Notes: generated by a model from the letters alone, not told the origin. DNA of 64,000 nucleotides from Adiantum capillus-veneris (GCA_014529385.2 CM043971.1:98845985-98909984); one strand, 5' to 3'; counted from the stretch's first letter, positions 45,312-57,260 are shown. A program made the numbers and translations.

Positions 45312-45671
45312 CCTAGGGTTTCAAAAGAGCCTTGCGCAGTCTGCTGGACAGCGAGTTAAAATTGCTCTCCCGCGATCAATTTCGCTTCCATTGCGAAGCC
45401 CCTTTCTTCCGGAGTCGGAAAGGTCACCAAAACTACCAAAACAGGCTGTTTTTAGGTCAAAACAGGTGATTTACAGGTTATAACATGTCAAAACAGCAAT
45501 ACGCAGGTGTACCAAAGTTGTGACCCATGTATTGATGTTTGTCGCGACAAATTTGAGTGAAAAGCTGAGTACAAGTGCTTGAAATTACACTTTTCAGCTG
45601 AAATTTCAGATTTGGACAGTTTCATGTAAAGAAATTGTGGTCTATCATATGCAAAGTCTTGTGGTCGCTCC

Positions 45672-48600
45672 TGTTACGGGGACTCCCGGGACACTCAAGA
45701 TGAACACCTTCACCAAGAGGCCAAGGGCCCGCAACTTAGAGCTCACATGCTCGGAGGCTCGCATCCACTGACTTTAGTCTCTTTGGTGGCTAATTGATGG
45801 GCTCGTCCAGAAAACGACTCGAGATCACGTTTAGCTTGGCGCGCGCGGGAGCCTTGGTGGCACCGCGCGGAGTTGAAGTTTAGTTGAGTGCGGAAGCGTC
45901 TTTATGTTCAAGTTGAGCGAACGAGGCTATTCGGGCCTTGAGCGCATATCTGGGAGGTCCCTTTGGAACTCTCTCAGGCCACTTTGGGCTATCTTGGAAA
46001 ATTGCCGAAATAGGCCCCGGACCGCCTCGGGTCGGGGTGGGCTGAACCTGCCAGCAGCCCGTCGGTTGAGAACGAGGAGCGCCACGGGCGTGCGTTCATG
46101 AGTGTGCATAGCTGATCTCGAAGAGGAAGTCGAGATCTCCGTGTGGAGCACCTAAACGTCCAAATCGGACATACTGTCTGCGTGTAGCGCCAAGCCGACG
46201 CTCGCCGAAATGAACCGACTACGAATCTGCCACAGCCTTCGTCTGCGAACGAGGAGCGCCTTGGGCGCGCGTTCGTGAATGTGCATAGATGAGCTTGTAG
46301 AGGAAGTCAAGACCTCCGCGTGGAGTACTTGAACGTCCAAAACGGATCGCCTGTCTGCATGAGACGCCTTGCCGACGCTTGCCGAAGAGACCCGCCGACT
46401 ACGAGCCGACGGCCCCGAAACTGGGTCATGGAGTCCCCGTGCGTGGCGGACTCCCCCGATTACCTCCACGTTATGAAGTGGAGGGGGACACTCCCGTTAC
46501 CTGGCGCTCTCAAACCCCCATACGCGTCCGTAGTTCCTAGACGGTGTGGTGAGGAGAAAATATAGGTCAGGACTATGTCCCATCGTCCGTCGTCCCCAAC
46601 CGGGTCCATCGCGCGTCCCCGCGGCCCGTGCCACGGCTAGCCGAGATCGGGTGGTCACCGTCCCACCGTCACCCCGGGAGCTCCGAATCAACCGGATCCC
46701 AACATACACCCCCCCCCTTAGAGAACTCTTGTCCCGAGAGTAGCATTGTTAGGGCTGGAATTTCCTTGGTTAATGCTTTGGAGGGTGTAGAGCTACGTGC
46801 ATCTACGAAATCCAAAATGGGCTGCATGAGCGGTCTTACCGATGAGGCAGTGTCTATCTCAAACAGTCGTGCTTGCTGAATGCAGAAAAAGCTGTGGGTA
46901 CCAAGTCCGCTTGGCACTTTTGTTGGGGCTTGAATGATAGATGTATGTACATTGGGGGCATAGATCAAGTGGCTGTGTGATCCATGCCGAGGAACCTGTC
47001 TGTTCCGGATGTTTTACCTGTAGCTGCAGTGACGATGCAGCTTTCGTCTTTTTGTGTGAGAACCAAGTCGCATTGATCCCCACTGCTTCTGGGAAGCTGA
47101 TTTGTCTGACTTCGTGCTGAGTCCTTCCTGAATGGCGACGAAGGTGAGCTTACCTGCTCGATGAAGTAAGGTACGTTGTAGAAGGTACCTTTTAGGCTTA
47201 TTGAGCACCGGTCCGTCCCTTGACCAAAAAAAATGAAGCCTAGCTGATAACTTCCTTGGCATACAAACCAAGGTTTTCCTGAGACTGCCGGAGGGACAAT
47301 CCCATTGATACCTTGAAGCTTAGGCATACTTCAGGACTCGTTTGAACCTGAAAGTTCGGATGTGAGTCTTGCAAACTTGAGGGCAAGACTTGAAGTAGGT
47401 AACTCGTAGAGAAGAAGATTGGCCGATCCGCTTCTGTTCCTTGTTATCTGCTTGAAGCTTGTCACTTGATTGAGCCTGAGTGCTAACATATATCTGTGTA
47501 GTTCTGGAAGAACTTTGACTTGTTCTTAACAAACCTGTCTTCGTTGGCCGACGAAAACAAACCTGAGAATCACTCATCTTGGGTCTTCGTGTTTCCCTTG
47601 TTTAGATCCGCTGCGATCTGGATAAAGGGTTGAAGCTCGGTTGAAAGAAAAAAGGGTTGATGGTGGGGCTCTTCCTCTTGAGCCCGATGTGGTCGCACCA
47701 CGTTCCTTTTTGTGTGTGCCCTTCGAGGCTCCATCCTGAGCCGAATGTTGGGCTTGGTTGCTTGTTTACCTGTTGAGGCTCTTGTCTGAGCCGAATGTAG
47801 GTGTACTCTTCATGGTGCCTCTATGGCTCCTGGTGAGCTTGATGTAGGCGTATTCGCTGTCTTTACCTTGGATGGGTTCCTGTCTGAGCCCGGATGTAGG
47901 CGTCTTTGCTTAAGGGTCTATGCCACCGTTGGGGTGGACATAGCCTTGATTGCCTTCTTCTGCTGAAGATGTGCCCACTCTAATTGGGCTGATGTTGGCT
48001 TGTGTGTATGAGCAGTGCTAAGGAAAAAGATGCATGGCCCGCCTGAATGCAGGCCTCCAGCTTCGTTGTGGTGCTCGGTCCACCACTTCAGGGTCATCCG
48101 GCTTCAAAGGTTTGGTTGTGCTCGGTCCACCCAAGTCGAGTTGGGTCCCCGGCTTTGCTGTTCGGGTTGGTGCTCGGTCTGCCCACTGCGGGTACCCGGC
48201 TTCGCTGGTTGGTTGGTGCACGGTCCACCCGAGTCGAAATCGGGTCCACAGGTTTTCCTGATGCTAATGGGCTCTTACATAGCCTGATAGTCTGTAGGCA
48301 CATGTCCTGCTTGTGAAGATCTTGTCTTTGTGTGTTGTTTGGGGCTCTTACGGTAGCCTGATATTCCGCAGGCACTTGTCCCGCTTTTGAAGTTCAATTC
48401 GCTGCTTTGAGGCTCTAGTTGTAGCCTGATAGTCCACAGGCACTCGGTCCTGCTTTTGATGATCTGTTTGTTGGTTGCTGTTTGCGTCTGATTGAGTTGT
48501 TGCCTTGCTTGGCTCACCCGCTGATGACTGGGGCTAGGATCCGGTCTTCTTGCCTTCACTTGCTGATTGAATTCTCCTCAAGAGGTACTCTCGACCTCAC

Positions 48601-49676
48601 GCTGATTTAGCGCGGCCTTTCCCTCCCGGCTTGTCTTTGCCTTTGTTACGGGGACTCCCAGGACACTCAAGATGAACACCTTCACCAAGAGGCCAAGGGC
48701 CCGCAACTTAGAGCTCACATGCTGGGAGGCTCGCATCCACTGACTTTAGTCCCTTTGGTGGCTCATTGATGGGCTCGTCCAGAAAACGACCTGGGATCAC
48801 GTTTAGCTTGGCGCGCGCGGGAGCCTTGGTGGCACCGCGCGGAGTTGAAGTTTAGTTGAGTGCGGAAGCGTCTTTATGTTCAAGTTGAGCGAACGAGGCT
48901 ATTCGGGCCTTGAGCGCATATCTGGGAGGTCCCTTTGGAACTCTCTAAGGCCACTTTGGGCTATCTTGGAAAATTGCCGAAATAGGCCCTGGACCGCCTC
49001 GGGTCGGGGTGGGCTGAACCTGCCAGCAGCCCGTCGGTTGAGAACGAGGAGCGCCACGGGCGCGCGTTCATGAGTGTGCATAGCTGGTCTCGAAGAGGAA
49101 GTCGAGGTCTCCGCGTGGAGCACCTAAACGTCCAAATCGGACATACTGTCCACGCGTAGCGCCAAGCCGACGCTCGCCGAAATGAACCGACTATGAATCT
49201 GCCGCAGCCTTCGTCTGCGAACGAGGAGCGCCTCGGGCGCGTGTTCGTGAATGTGCATAGATGAGCTTGTAGAGGAAGTCAAGACCTCCGCGTGGAGTAC
49301 TTGAACGTCCAAAACGGATCACCTGTCTGCATGAGACGCCTTGCCGACGCTTGCCGAAGAGACCCGCCGACTACGAGCCGACGGCCCCGAAACTGGGTCA
49401 TGGAGTCCCCGTGCGTGGCGGACTCCCCCGATTACCTCCACGTTATGAAGTGGAGGGGGACACTCCTGTTACCGGGCGCTCTCAAACCCCCATACGCGTC
49501 CGTAGTTCCTAGACGGTGTGGTGAGGAGAAAATATAGGTCAGGACTATGTCCCATCGTCCGTCGTCTCCAACCGGGTCCATCGCGCGTCCCCGCGGCCCG
49601 TGCCACGGCTAGCCGAGATCGGGTGGTCACCGTCCCACCGTCACCCCGGGAGCTCCGAATCAACCGGAGCCCAACA
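45672..49676 (-). mobile_element. 4-kb non-autonomous LTR retrotransposon (LARD-like) inside the copia leader
   Basis: Two direct repeats of exactly 1033 bp (45672-46704 and 48644-49676) start TGTTACGGGGACTCCC and end CCCAACA, and differ at few positions. The flanks are GCTCC on the left and ACTCC on the right, a near-perfect 5-bp duplication. On the minus strand AAGGGGGGGG lies four bases before the low-coordinate LTR, so the element reads on the minus strand. The primer site is not a recognisable tRNA match. The insertion splits the copia 5' leader. The LTRs are GC-rich, and frames in them appear twice because the LTR does; I do not regard them as genes. Confidence 0.9.
46705..48643. repeat. 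Internal region of the LARD-like element: degenerate tandem repeats, no gene domain
   Basis: No gag or pol domain is visible. 47660-47900 has four units around GAGGCTC..TGTCTGAGCC and GATGTAGGCGT. 48060-48250 has four units of TGCTCGGTCCACCC ... GGGTCCCCGGCTTCG. 48255-48460 has three units of GGGCTCTTACGGTAGCCTGA and GCAGGCACTTGTCC. 46965-47577 holds two short minus-strand frames (120 and 85 codons) that I cannot assign. Confidence 0.7.
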
Positions 49677-49743
49677 ACTCCTATTTACTGAAATTTTCAG
49701 CCTATTGCATCTCTCTTGTATACACACTTGTGGTTGAATTAAA

Positions 49744-51467
49744 ATGGCTTCTTCCTCTTCTGCATCTGACATAAAAGTTTGACGGAAATCAAACGGTTCG
49801 ATGGTCAAGGCTTCGACCTCTGGCAAGAACGCATGCAAGGTATCCTTTTCTTAAAGGATTGTGAAGAGGCATTGGAAGAGAATAAGCCGCTAGGTTTCTT
49901 TGACAAAGAGTGGGCCAGGTTGAATAAGAAGGCTATGGCCTACATCAAAATGGCTATCAATGATGACATTTTGACGGACATCAAGCGTTTGGACTCTGCT
50001 TATGCAATATGGCAAAAGCTAAAGTCCAATTATGAAGACACCACGTCTGTGAACCAGGTGCATTTGATGCGAAAGTTGGTGAATATGCAGGTTGATGACT
50101 CGAAGTCAGCTTCTGAGCATTTGAGTGTTTTTACAGGTGTGTTGAGTTAGTTGCAGGATAGTGGGCTCCATCAATTTGATGATAAGCCGAAAGCTATTTT
50201 CTTGCTTATGACATTGCCAGATACTTGGGAAACCTTGGTTGTCTCTTTGAGCAACAGTCCCACCCTCATGTATGACGGTGTGAGAGGGTCTATTCTCAAT
50301 GAAGAGATTAGACGCAAGTTTAGTGGGGAAGGTGGTAGTTCTGTCTACAATGCAAGAGGTAGAAATCAAAAGCGTGATGCAGCCAATAGGACTCAAAATA
50401 GAAGTAAGAGCAAGACAAAGGATAAGGATGTCACTTGTTATCAATGTGGCAAAAAGGGTCACAAGAAACCCGATTGCAGGTATTTAAAGAAAGAGCAGGA
50501 AAGGAAGAAGGAAACGCAAGATAAGAAGAAGAAAGATGAGAAGAAAGGGGAAAAATCAGCAGGTGATTCCTCCAAGGATGCTGAGAATGCAGATGTATCC
50601 TCTAGTGTGGTCATTGAGGAGTTGTCAGACGTTGAGGAAATCTTGGTTGCGGCTTCATGCCCCTCAAATTTGGGGATAGCTAATGCAGAAGACATCTTTA
50701 TCTCGAAGAAAGATATCATTGATGCATTGCTCAATGCTAATGATGGCCTATCCCAGTCATGGATAGTGGATTCTGGTGCTTCATTCCATGTGACTCCATC
50801 TTTGGAGTGTTTTGCTACATATACTGCAGGCAATTATGGCAAGGTTTACCTTGGTGATAATTTTGCTTGCAATATTGAGGGAATGGGTACTATGCGTTTG
50901 GCTCTTAACAATGGTCAAGAGCTTGTGTTGAATGATGTCAGGTTTGTGCCAGGCATTAAGAAAAGTTTGCTATCTGTTGGCCAGTTAGATGTACATGGTT
51001 ATACTACCATCTTTGCTGGGGGTTCATGGAAGCTGCTTAAGGGCTCTATGCTTGTTGCAAAAGGGTCTAAAAGAGGTACTTTGTACTATCTTCGATGCAA
51101 AGCTTTGCTTGGCAAGTTCCTTGCTGTTGCTGAAGTTGCTTCACACACGGAATTGTGGCATAAGAGACTTGGCCATATGAGCCAAAAGGGTATTGATATG
51201 CTTTCCTCTCTTCTGAAGAGGGTTGATGTAAAAGGCAAAAACTTGGATTTTTGTAACGATTGTCTTTATGGAAAGCAAAAGAAATCTTCTTATTACTCTG
51301 GTGTCTCTCGCAAAGCTAATCCACTTGATGTTATTCACTCCGATGTATGCACTATGCTTGTTAAGTCTTTTGGTGGTGCATTGTATTTTGTTACATTCAT
51401 TGATGACTGTACTAGGAAAGGATGGGTGCATTTGTTAAAAAGCAAGAGTGAGACTTTTAATGCTTTT
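49744..51467 (+). pseudogene. Ty1/copia gag-pol: gag, protease, GAG-pre-integrase, integrase start
   Basis: ATG at 49744 (MASSSSASDIKV) is followed by a frameshift near 49779. Then comes the copia gag core with IKRFDGQGFDLWQERM and KLKSNYEDTTSVNQVHLMRK, one TAG at about 50148, FDDKPKAIFLLMTLPDTWE, and a CCHC zinc knuckle CYQCGKKGHKKPDC. A Lys/Glu-rich linker leads to the protease active site WIVDSGASFHVT. The pre-integrase motif ELWHKRLGHMSQKGI and integrase segments with CLYGKQKK, DVIHSDVCT and FVTFIDDCTRKGWV follow. The frame is cut at 51467, in the integrase core, by a family-2 LTR. Integrase end, RT and RNase H are absent. Apart from one frameshift and one stop it is well preserved, so a recent element. 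Confidence 0.93.
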
Positions 51468-52610
51468 TGTAAGATGCAGCGGAATGAATGTTGTACTTTC
51501 TCAAGATGAGTGGTCCATAATTTGCTCAAGGTTCCTTTTAGTTCTTATGGGAGGGAGAGCCTTCCGTTCTTAATGGAGAGTGCTATGATCACGAACAAAG
51601 TGAGTAGACACTGTGCGTGCAAGTGTATGAGACTGAGAGATAGAGAGAAGAGAGATACGACACCAGAGACGTAAAACCCTCCTCCGAAGGCCCCACTCTC
51701 GTTGGCGAGAGTGGTCTACGATTGATTGCACAAACGGGTACAATGATGATGCATAAAACTGATGCAGATCTAGGCTATGACGACGACGACAACCGGGATG
51801 GCGATGATGACAATAGGGCTGAAAATGGAATGATTCTAACTGCTGTCTAAAAACGCTAACTGTTGAAATTTGCTACGAATGAAGTGATGATTTCGGGGCT
51901 GTTTTGGGCCTGCTGAAAAACGCTGAAAATGCCCTGATGAAAATGCTGATTTGCTACTGTGTTTAGGGCTGAAAACGCTGCCTGACCTGATGCGACTCAA
52001 GGCTGAAAACGCAGCCTGATCTGATGCTGAAAACGCTGGATTCTGCAGCTTGATAGCGATGATGAAAATGCTGGCTGCAAGGGGGGAGAACTGTGTGGTA
52101 AATCCTGAAAACGCCAAGGGTAAGGACTGGCAATGATGCAACAAAAACGCTAGGCTGAGGGATGGGAAAAACGCCAAGGCAAGGGTGCTTGGTGGTTCTT
52201 GCTGAGAGAGGGGAGGACTTGTCGCCAATCATCCTGCTGTTCTCCTGGCTCATCTGCCATTTAGTGCTAACTTTGGTTTGCTTATATGTTTTCTTACCCA
52301 AATTGCCCTACCTACTTTTGTTGGAAAGTCACTTAAATTAATAAGTGAAAAATGTCAAAAATATGTAAAATAGGCTAAATGCATTGGAAAAATCCCCTAA
52401 CTGATTCTAATGGATTTTGATGGAATGCTTATGATCATGTTGTGTGCAACTAGAGAATATGCATCTATACTAAGTGATTGGGCATGCACGGTCTACGAAT
52501 AGACTCACAAAAGTGTCAGATCACTTCTAATTTAGACTGACTGGATTGACGGAACCTTGTTATGCTGTAGCTTGTCCACGGACACATAGAGTTGGATGTG
52601 TCACGTGACA
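51468..52610 (-). mobile_element. 3' LTR of the autonomous-type gypsy family-2 element
   Basis: It runs TGTAAGATGCAGCGG ... GTCACGTGACA on the plus strand. TCCCCTCCTTTTTAAAG follows, which on the minus strand is the purine tract next to the pol end. It interrupts the copia integrase at 51467. Confidence 0.9.
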
Positions 52611-52621
52611 TCCCCTCCTTT

Positions 52622-54300
52622 TTAAAGTGAGGTACTGGTACCGAGCTGCATGGCTTCCTTGTAGTCTGCCAACAACTCTGGATAATCCTTGAAAAACTCT
52701 TCGTCTACCCACACCGCTTCGTGGGTTCCTCGATCCTTGAACTTCAAAAAGTATTGTCTCACTTGCTTCTTCGAACCATGTCGAAACCGATGCAACAACA
52801 CTTGCTCTGGCTCCATGACTTCAACTTCATCGATGATCTTCGGTTCTTCTTCTTCCGAAATGTCCTTTGGAGGTGTTCCCTGAAACACTTTCAACCAAGA
52901 AACATGGAAAACGTTGTGCATTGACCATGAGTTAGGCAACTACAATTTCATTGAAACCGCATTTATCTTTTTAATGATTGGAAATGGACCATACATACGA
53001 AAAGACAACTTTGGACACTTCTTTCCAACTTGCTTAAGACGTTGCTTCATGATTTTTGAATACACCCAATCTCCTTCCTTGATCGAACTATCCTGACGAT
53101 GCTTATTAGCATGCCGTGAATAAGATTCCCGAGCCTTGCTTAGCCGAAGCTTCACACTCTCAGAAATCTCATCTAATGATTGACTTTCAGCATTGGCATT
53201 AGGCATTTGACCGATCGAGCGAGTCAAAAGTGACTGGAACGGATGGCCAAAAGCTGCCTCATACGGAGTTCGACCGACAGCAGAAGAAAAAGAGTCATTC
53301 AAAATAGGCTGTACCATTGGAAGATAGAGCTCCCATTGAGACTGCTGGTCGTGCACATATGACTTTAAAACATCAAAAGCCAATTGATCTGTTTGACCAT
53401 CTCACTGTGGATGAAAAGCCGATGAAAAATTCAACTTAGTGCCAAAATTTTCAAAGAGTGTGCGCCAAAAATTGGACATGAACTTAACATCCCTATCTGA
53501 AACAATTGATTTTGGCAAACCACAGAGGGGGCACCAATGCTTAATGAACAATCGTGCTACATCTTGTGCAGTAACTGTGGCTTTACAAGGAATCAACGTG
53601 CAAAACTTGCTGAAACGATCAACAATTGTCAAACATTGAGTGTTCCTTGAATGCAAACTTGGTGGTAGGTTAGTCACAAAATCCATGGAAATATCCTGAA
53701 AAGGTCCATCGAGAATAGGCAGCAGAAGCAAGAGGCCTTGTTGCTTACCCCGAGGAGCTTTTACTTTTTGACATATAGTGCACTGTGTGACATAACGAAA
53801 CACATCTTTTCGCATTTTAGGCCAATAAAAGAATCTTTCAATTTTTTCCAAAGTGGTGTTCATTCCCCTGTGCCCACCCATGAGAGAATCATGTGCATCA
53901 TGCAATATGGTTGGCTTGAGAGAGGGCAACACATATAAACGTTGACGAAAAAACAACAATCCATCACGAATGAGATAGTTGCTTGGCTCTTGGGAAGCAA
54001 GAGCCTGCAACCAATGCTTACCAAACTCGGAATTTGCATACTGATTCTTCATGCTGTCAAAAGACTCACCCTGAATAGAAAATGTGGTTCTTGACTCAAG
54101 AGCCAAAATCTGTCCTTTGCGACTCAATGCATCTGCAAAACAGGGTTAGCTTTTCCAGGCACATACTCAATCAAACCTCCAAATTGCTCAAAAAATTGTG
54201 ACCACCGTGCTTGGCGATCACTCCAATGTGCACTAGGCATATATTGGAGCCACTGAGGACTTGATGATCTGTGCGCACTATAAAATCTCTACCATAAAGA
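52622..54300 (-). pseudogene. Gypsy family-2 RNase H end, integrase and chromodomain
   Basis: From 54300 down: the end of RNase H (GRDFIVRTDH, then a region with FEQFGGLIEYVPGKA in a shifted frame). Integrase follows from 54127: RDGLLFFRQRLYVLP, the HHCC finger (H..LMGGHRGM, then CTICQKVK), catalytic SMDFVTNLPP and SDRDVKF. A TGA/TAG-type stop falls at about 53402 in FHPQ, then DGQTDQLAF: the position of the usual catalytic Glu (DGQTE) reads Asp. The C-terminal part has GPFPIIKKINAVSMKL, a stop, and SMHNVFHVSWLKVF. It ends in a chromodomain-like region (YFLKFKDRGTHEAVW, VDEEFF) and GTSTSL before the purine tract. Point stops and one possible catalytic substitution make it inactive. Confidence 0.9.
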
Positions 54301-54305
54301 AAATG

Positions 54306-55507
54306 TGTCACGTGACACATCCGACCCTATGTGTCTGTGGACAAGCTACAACATGACCAGGGTTCAGTCCATCAAGTCAGTATAGAATAGGAAGTGATCT
54401 GGCACTTTTGTGAGTCTATTCGTAGACCGTGCATGCCCAGTCACTTAGTGTAGATGCATATCCTCTGGTTGCACACAACATGATCATAAGAATTCCCATC
54501 AGAATCCTTCAGGGAAATTTTCCAGTGCATTTAGCGTATTTTACCTATTTTTGATATTTTTCACTTATTATTTTAAAGTGACTTTTGTTGGAAAGTAGGT
54601 AGGGCAAATTGAGTAAGTTTGTATATAAGCAAACTAGAGCTAGCACTATTTGGCAGAAGAGGCAACAGGAGCCAAGCTTAGCAGGCAACTTCTCAACAAG
54701 ACCCCTTGGCGGTTTCCCTCTCCAAGCAAGAAGAACCATCCCTAGCGTTTTCTTCAACAGCCTAAGCCTAGCGTTTTTGAAGGAGCTTCAGCAACCTAGC
54801 GTTTCTGGAGTGCATCAGCCTGGCGTTTTTGCATCCAGATACCATCGCCACAGACTCCATCAGATAGCGTTTTTGCAGAGCTTTCCCTAGCGTTTTTGGA
54901 TTTTCCTAGCGTTTGCAGATTTCAGCTTTCGCAGTCTTCAGCCTGGCGATTTTCAGCAGTAGAAAGAGTAGCAGATTCAGCCCGGAAAGACCAGCAGTTT
55001 TCAGCCTTGAAGAACCTCAGTTTTCAGCCCTAGACCTGCAGCTTTTCAGCGTCAAAGACCCACAGAAACAGCCCCCAAATCAACATTTTTGGACTAGTCG
55101 TAGATTTCAGTCCATAGCGTTTTTGGACAGCAGATACAAGATTGCAGATTTCAGTCCTAGTGTCGGTCTCGTCATCCCCGTCGTCGTCGTCGACATAGTC
55201 TACACTTGCATCAGTCTCATGCATACCGTTTGTACCAGATTGTACAATCATAAGTAGACCACTCTCGCCGACGAGTGGGGCCTTCGGAGGAGGGTTTTAC
55301 GTCTCTGGTGTCGTATCTCTCTTCTCTCCCTATCTCTCAGTCTAATACACTTGCACGCACAGTGTCCATTCACTTTGTTTGTGATCATAGCATTCTCTCA
55401 TTAAGAACGGAAGGCTCTCCCTTCCATAAGAACAAAAGGAACCTTGAGCACAGTTCGGAGCACTCATCTTGAGCAAAGTTCAAACATTCATTCCGCTGCA
55501 CCTAACA
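54306..55507 (+). mobile_element. Solo family-2 LTR with perfect 5-bp target duplication
   Basis: It runs TGTCACGTGACACATCC ... GCTGCACCTAACA on the plus strand, opposite to the element it sits in. AAATG lies on both sides (54301-54305 and 55508-55512). It interrupts the RNase H coding sequence of a family-2 pol, so one family member has inserted into another. It carries about nine copies of a TAGCGTTTTTG-like motif. Confidence 0.95.
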
Positions 55508-55512
55508 AAATG

Positions 55513-56683
55513 CTTCCAATGCTTAAGAGAGTGAATGACAGACAAAAGTTCTTTATCATAAACTGAATAATTCTTTTCCGCACTATTGAGCTTCCGGCTA
55601 AGAAAAGCTACAGGGTCACCATGCTGTTGAAGCACATCGCCTATGGCGACATTGCTCGCATCTGTCCATACCTCAAAGGGAGCATCCCAAGAGGCAAGGA
55701 TAAGACACGGTGCTGCTGTCACCGCAACCTTGAGAGCTGCGAAAGCCTCAATGGCTGCCTCGGGTAAGTCTACGCGCTGACGGCGAGTCTTTACCCCTTT
55801 CAAAACATCAGTCATAGGTGCAGCAATGCGTGCAAAATTCTCTATGTGCGAACTATATGCTTGACATAAACCAAGAAAAGAACGCACATCATATGCAGTT
55901 TTGGGCAAATCCCAATTACGAACCTGTTCCACCTTCGCGGAATCTAGCTTGACGTCTTCTGCAGAAATAATATAACCCAAATAAGTGAGTTCAGTAAGAA
56001 AAAATTCAGACTTCTTAGCTGCAATGTACAACTGACACTTATCCAAACGAGTTAGTACCCTTTCAACATCTCTTTCTTGTTGTTCCCACGATGCAGAAAA
56101 AAAAGAGAATATCATCTAAAAAGATGAACACACATACACTGACCATATCGCCGAAACGACCTACCATGAGACGATTGAATGTACCCACGGCACCTGTCAA
56201 TCCAAAAGGCATAACAATATACTCCCATTGCCCTCGCTCGGTGCGAAAAGCGGTCTTGAAAATGTCGCCTTTGAATACGCGTACCTGATGGTATCCACTT
56301 TTGAGATCAACCTTGTTGAAAACCTTTGCCCCATTGAGCCTATCGAGGATATACTCAATGTGAGGCATCGGAAACTTGTTTTTGACGGTCATCTTGTTTA
56401 ATGCCCTGTAATCAACACACAAACGAGACGAACCATCCTTCTTGCGAACAAACAAAATAGGAGCAGCAAAAGGACTTACACTAGGGTGTATGAATCCTCT
56501 AGCCACCAACTCTGTGAGTTGTTGCTCTAACTCTTCCTCCTGTGTCTTGTTCAATCGATAGGGAGTCTTACTGACAGGCTGTGCTCCCTCCATTAGCTCG
56601 ATGCGATGGTCCTCCGGTCGCTCGGGTGGGAGACGAGGTGGAAGATCATCCTGCAAAAAGAGATGTTTAAACTTCGTAAACAA
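55513..56683 (-). pseudogene. Gypsy family-2 reverse transcriptase and RNase H (5' part)
   Basis: The RT frame from 56683 has [74 protein letters not shown] and the catalytic FIFLDD. A frameshift in the A-run near 56095 moves to the frame 56115-55480 with the thumb (KSEFFLTELTYLGYIIS) and RNase H (FEVWTDASNVAIGDVLQQH, NYSVYDKELLSVIHSLKHW). The domain is then split by the solo LTR. Canonical gypsy RT has LTNAP where this reads LTGAVG, a change in a conserved motif. Confidence 0.9.
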
Positions 56684-57260
56684 CTCTGCATACTTAGCTG
56701 GAGCCTGGATGCTCTGGGAAACTGGAGTAGCATAGACGAATGCCGCTTGTGCTCCTCGTAGTACTGTGATGGCATAAAACGAGCCTTGAGCTTATCATGG
56801 AAGTCGACCCAACTGAAAGATAGTGGCTCGCCATCCGTGGCATGCCCACCCGCGATGTGTGTCTCTTGCCAGGCCTAATATCAATTAATGGCATCACCCG
56901 ACAAATACATTGCAGCAGTCAAAACTTTACAGTTACTGTTTTTCTTGTTAGTAGAAAAATAAGCGTTAAATTGATGCATCCAAGAATAAATCACAGATGC
57001 ATCCATCCTACCATCATACTTACTGAAAGTCAACTTTTCAGTGACGCGATTATTGGAGTCGTCGTCTCGATCTAGTCTACGTGATGACTTGCCGGCCTCC
57101 TTTAGTAAATTGCTCTTTGAGGTCTTGCAGCGCCTCATGCTGTAGCTCCATAGTTGCCCTCTTTTCTTCAGCCGCTATATGTTGAGCTCTGTATTCCTTG
57201 TCGGCTTCAGCCTGCAGAGCCTCCAGCTGTAGCATCATCTCCATCATGGACTTCACTAAA
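56684..57260 (-). pseudogene. Gypsy family-2 gag, truncated and fused to RT by deletion
   Basis: Frames from about 57240 down show an N-terminal coiled coil (MMLQLEALQAEADKEYRAQH, ATMELQHEALQDLKEQF). The core has LTFSKYDGRMDASVIYSWMHQF, NCKVLTAAMYLSGDAIN and, after shifts, AWQETHIAGGHATDGEPL-like and RFMPSQYYEEHK sequence. Gag then runs directly into the linker before RT near 56690. The zinc knuckle and protease are missing, so a deletion of roughly 1 kb is inferred. The 5' side ends near 57260 against hAT subterminal repeats. No 5' LTR is seen. Confidence 0.8.

Noticed and set aside
45904-46709. Open frames repeated at 48876-49663
   Set aside because: They occur twice only because they lie in the two LTR copies of the 4-kb element; no known domain and no start context.
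46965-47577. Two short frames as gag or protease of the LARD-like element
   Set aside because: No zinc knuckle, D-S/T-G active site or gag core could be seen.
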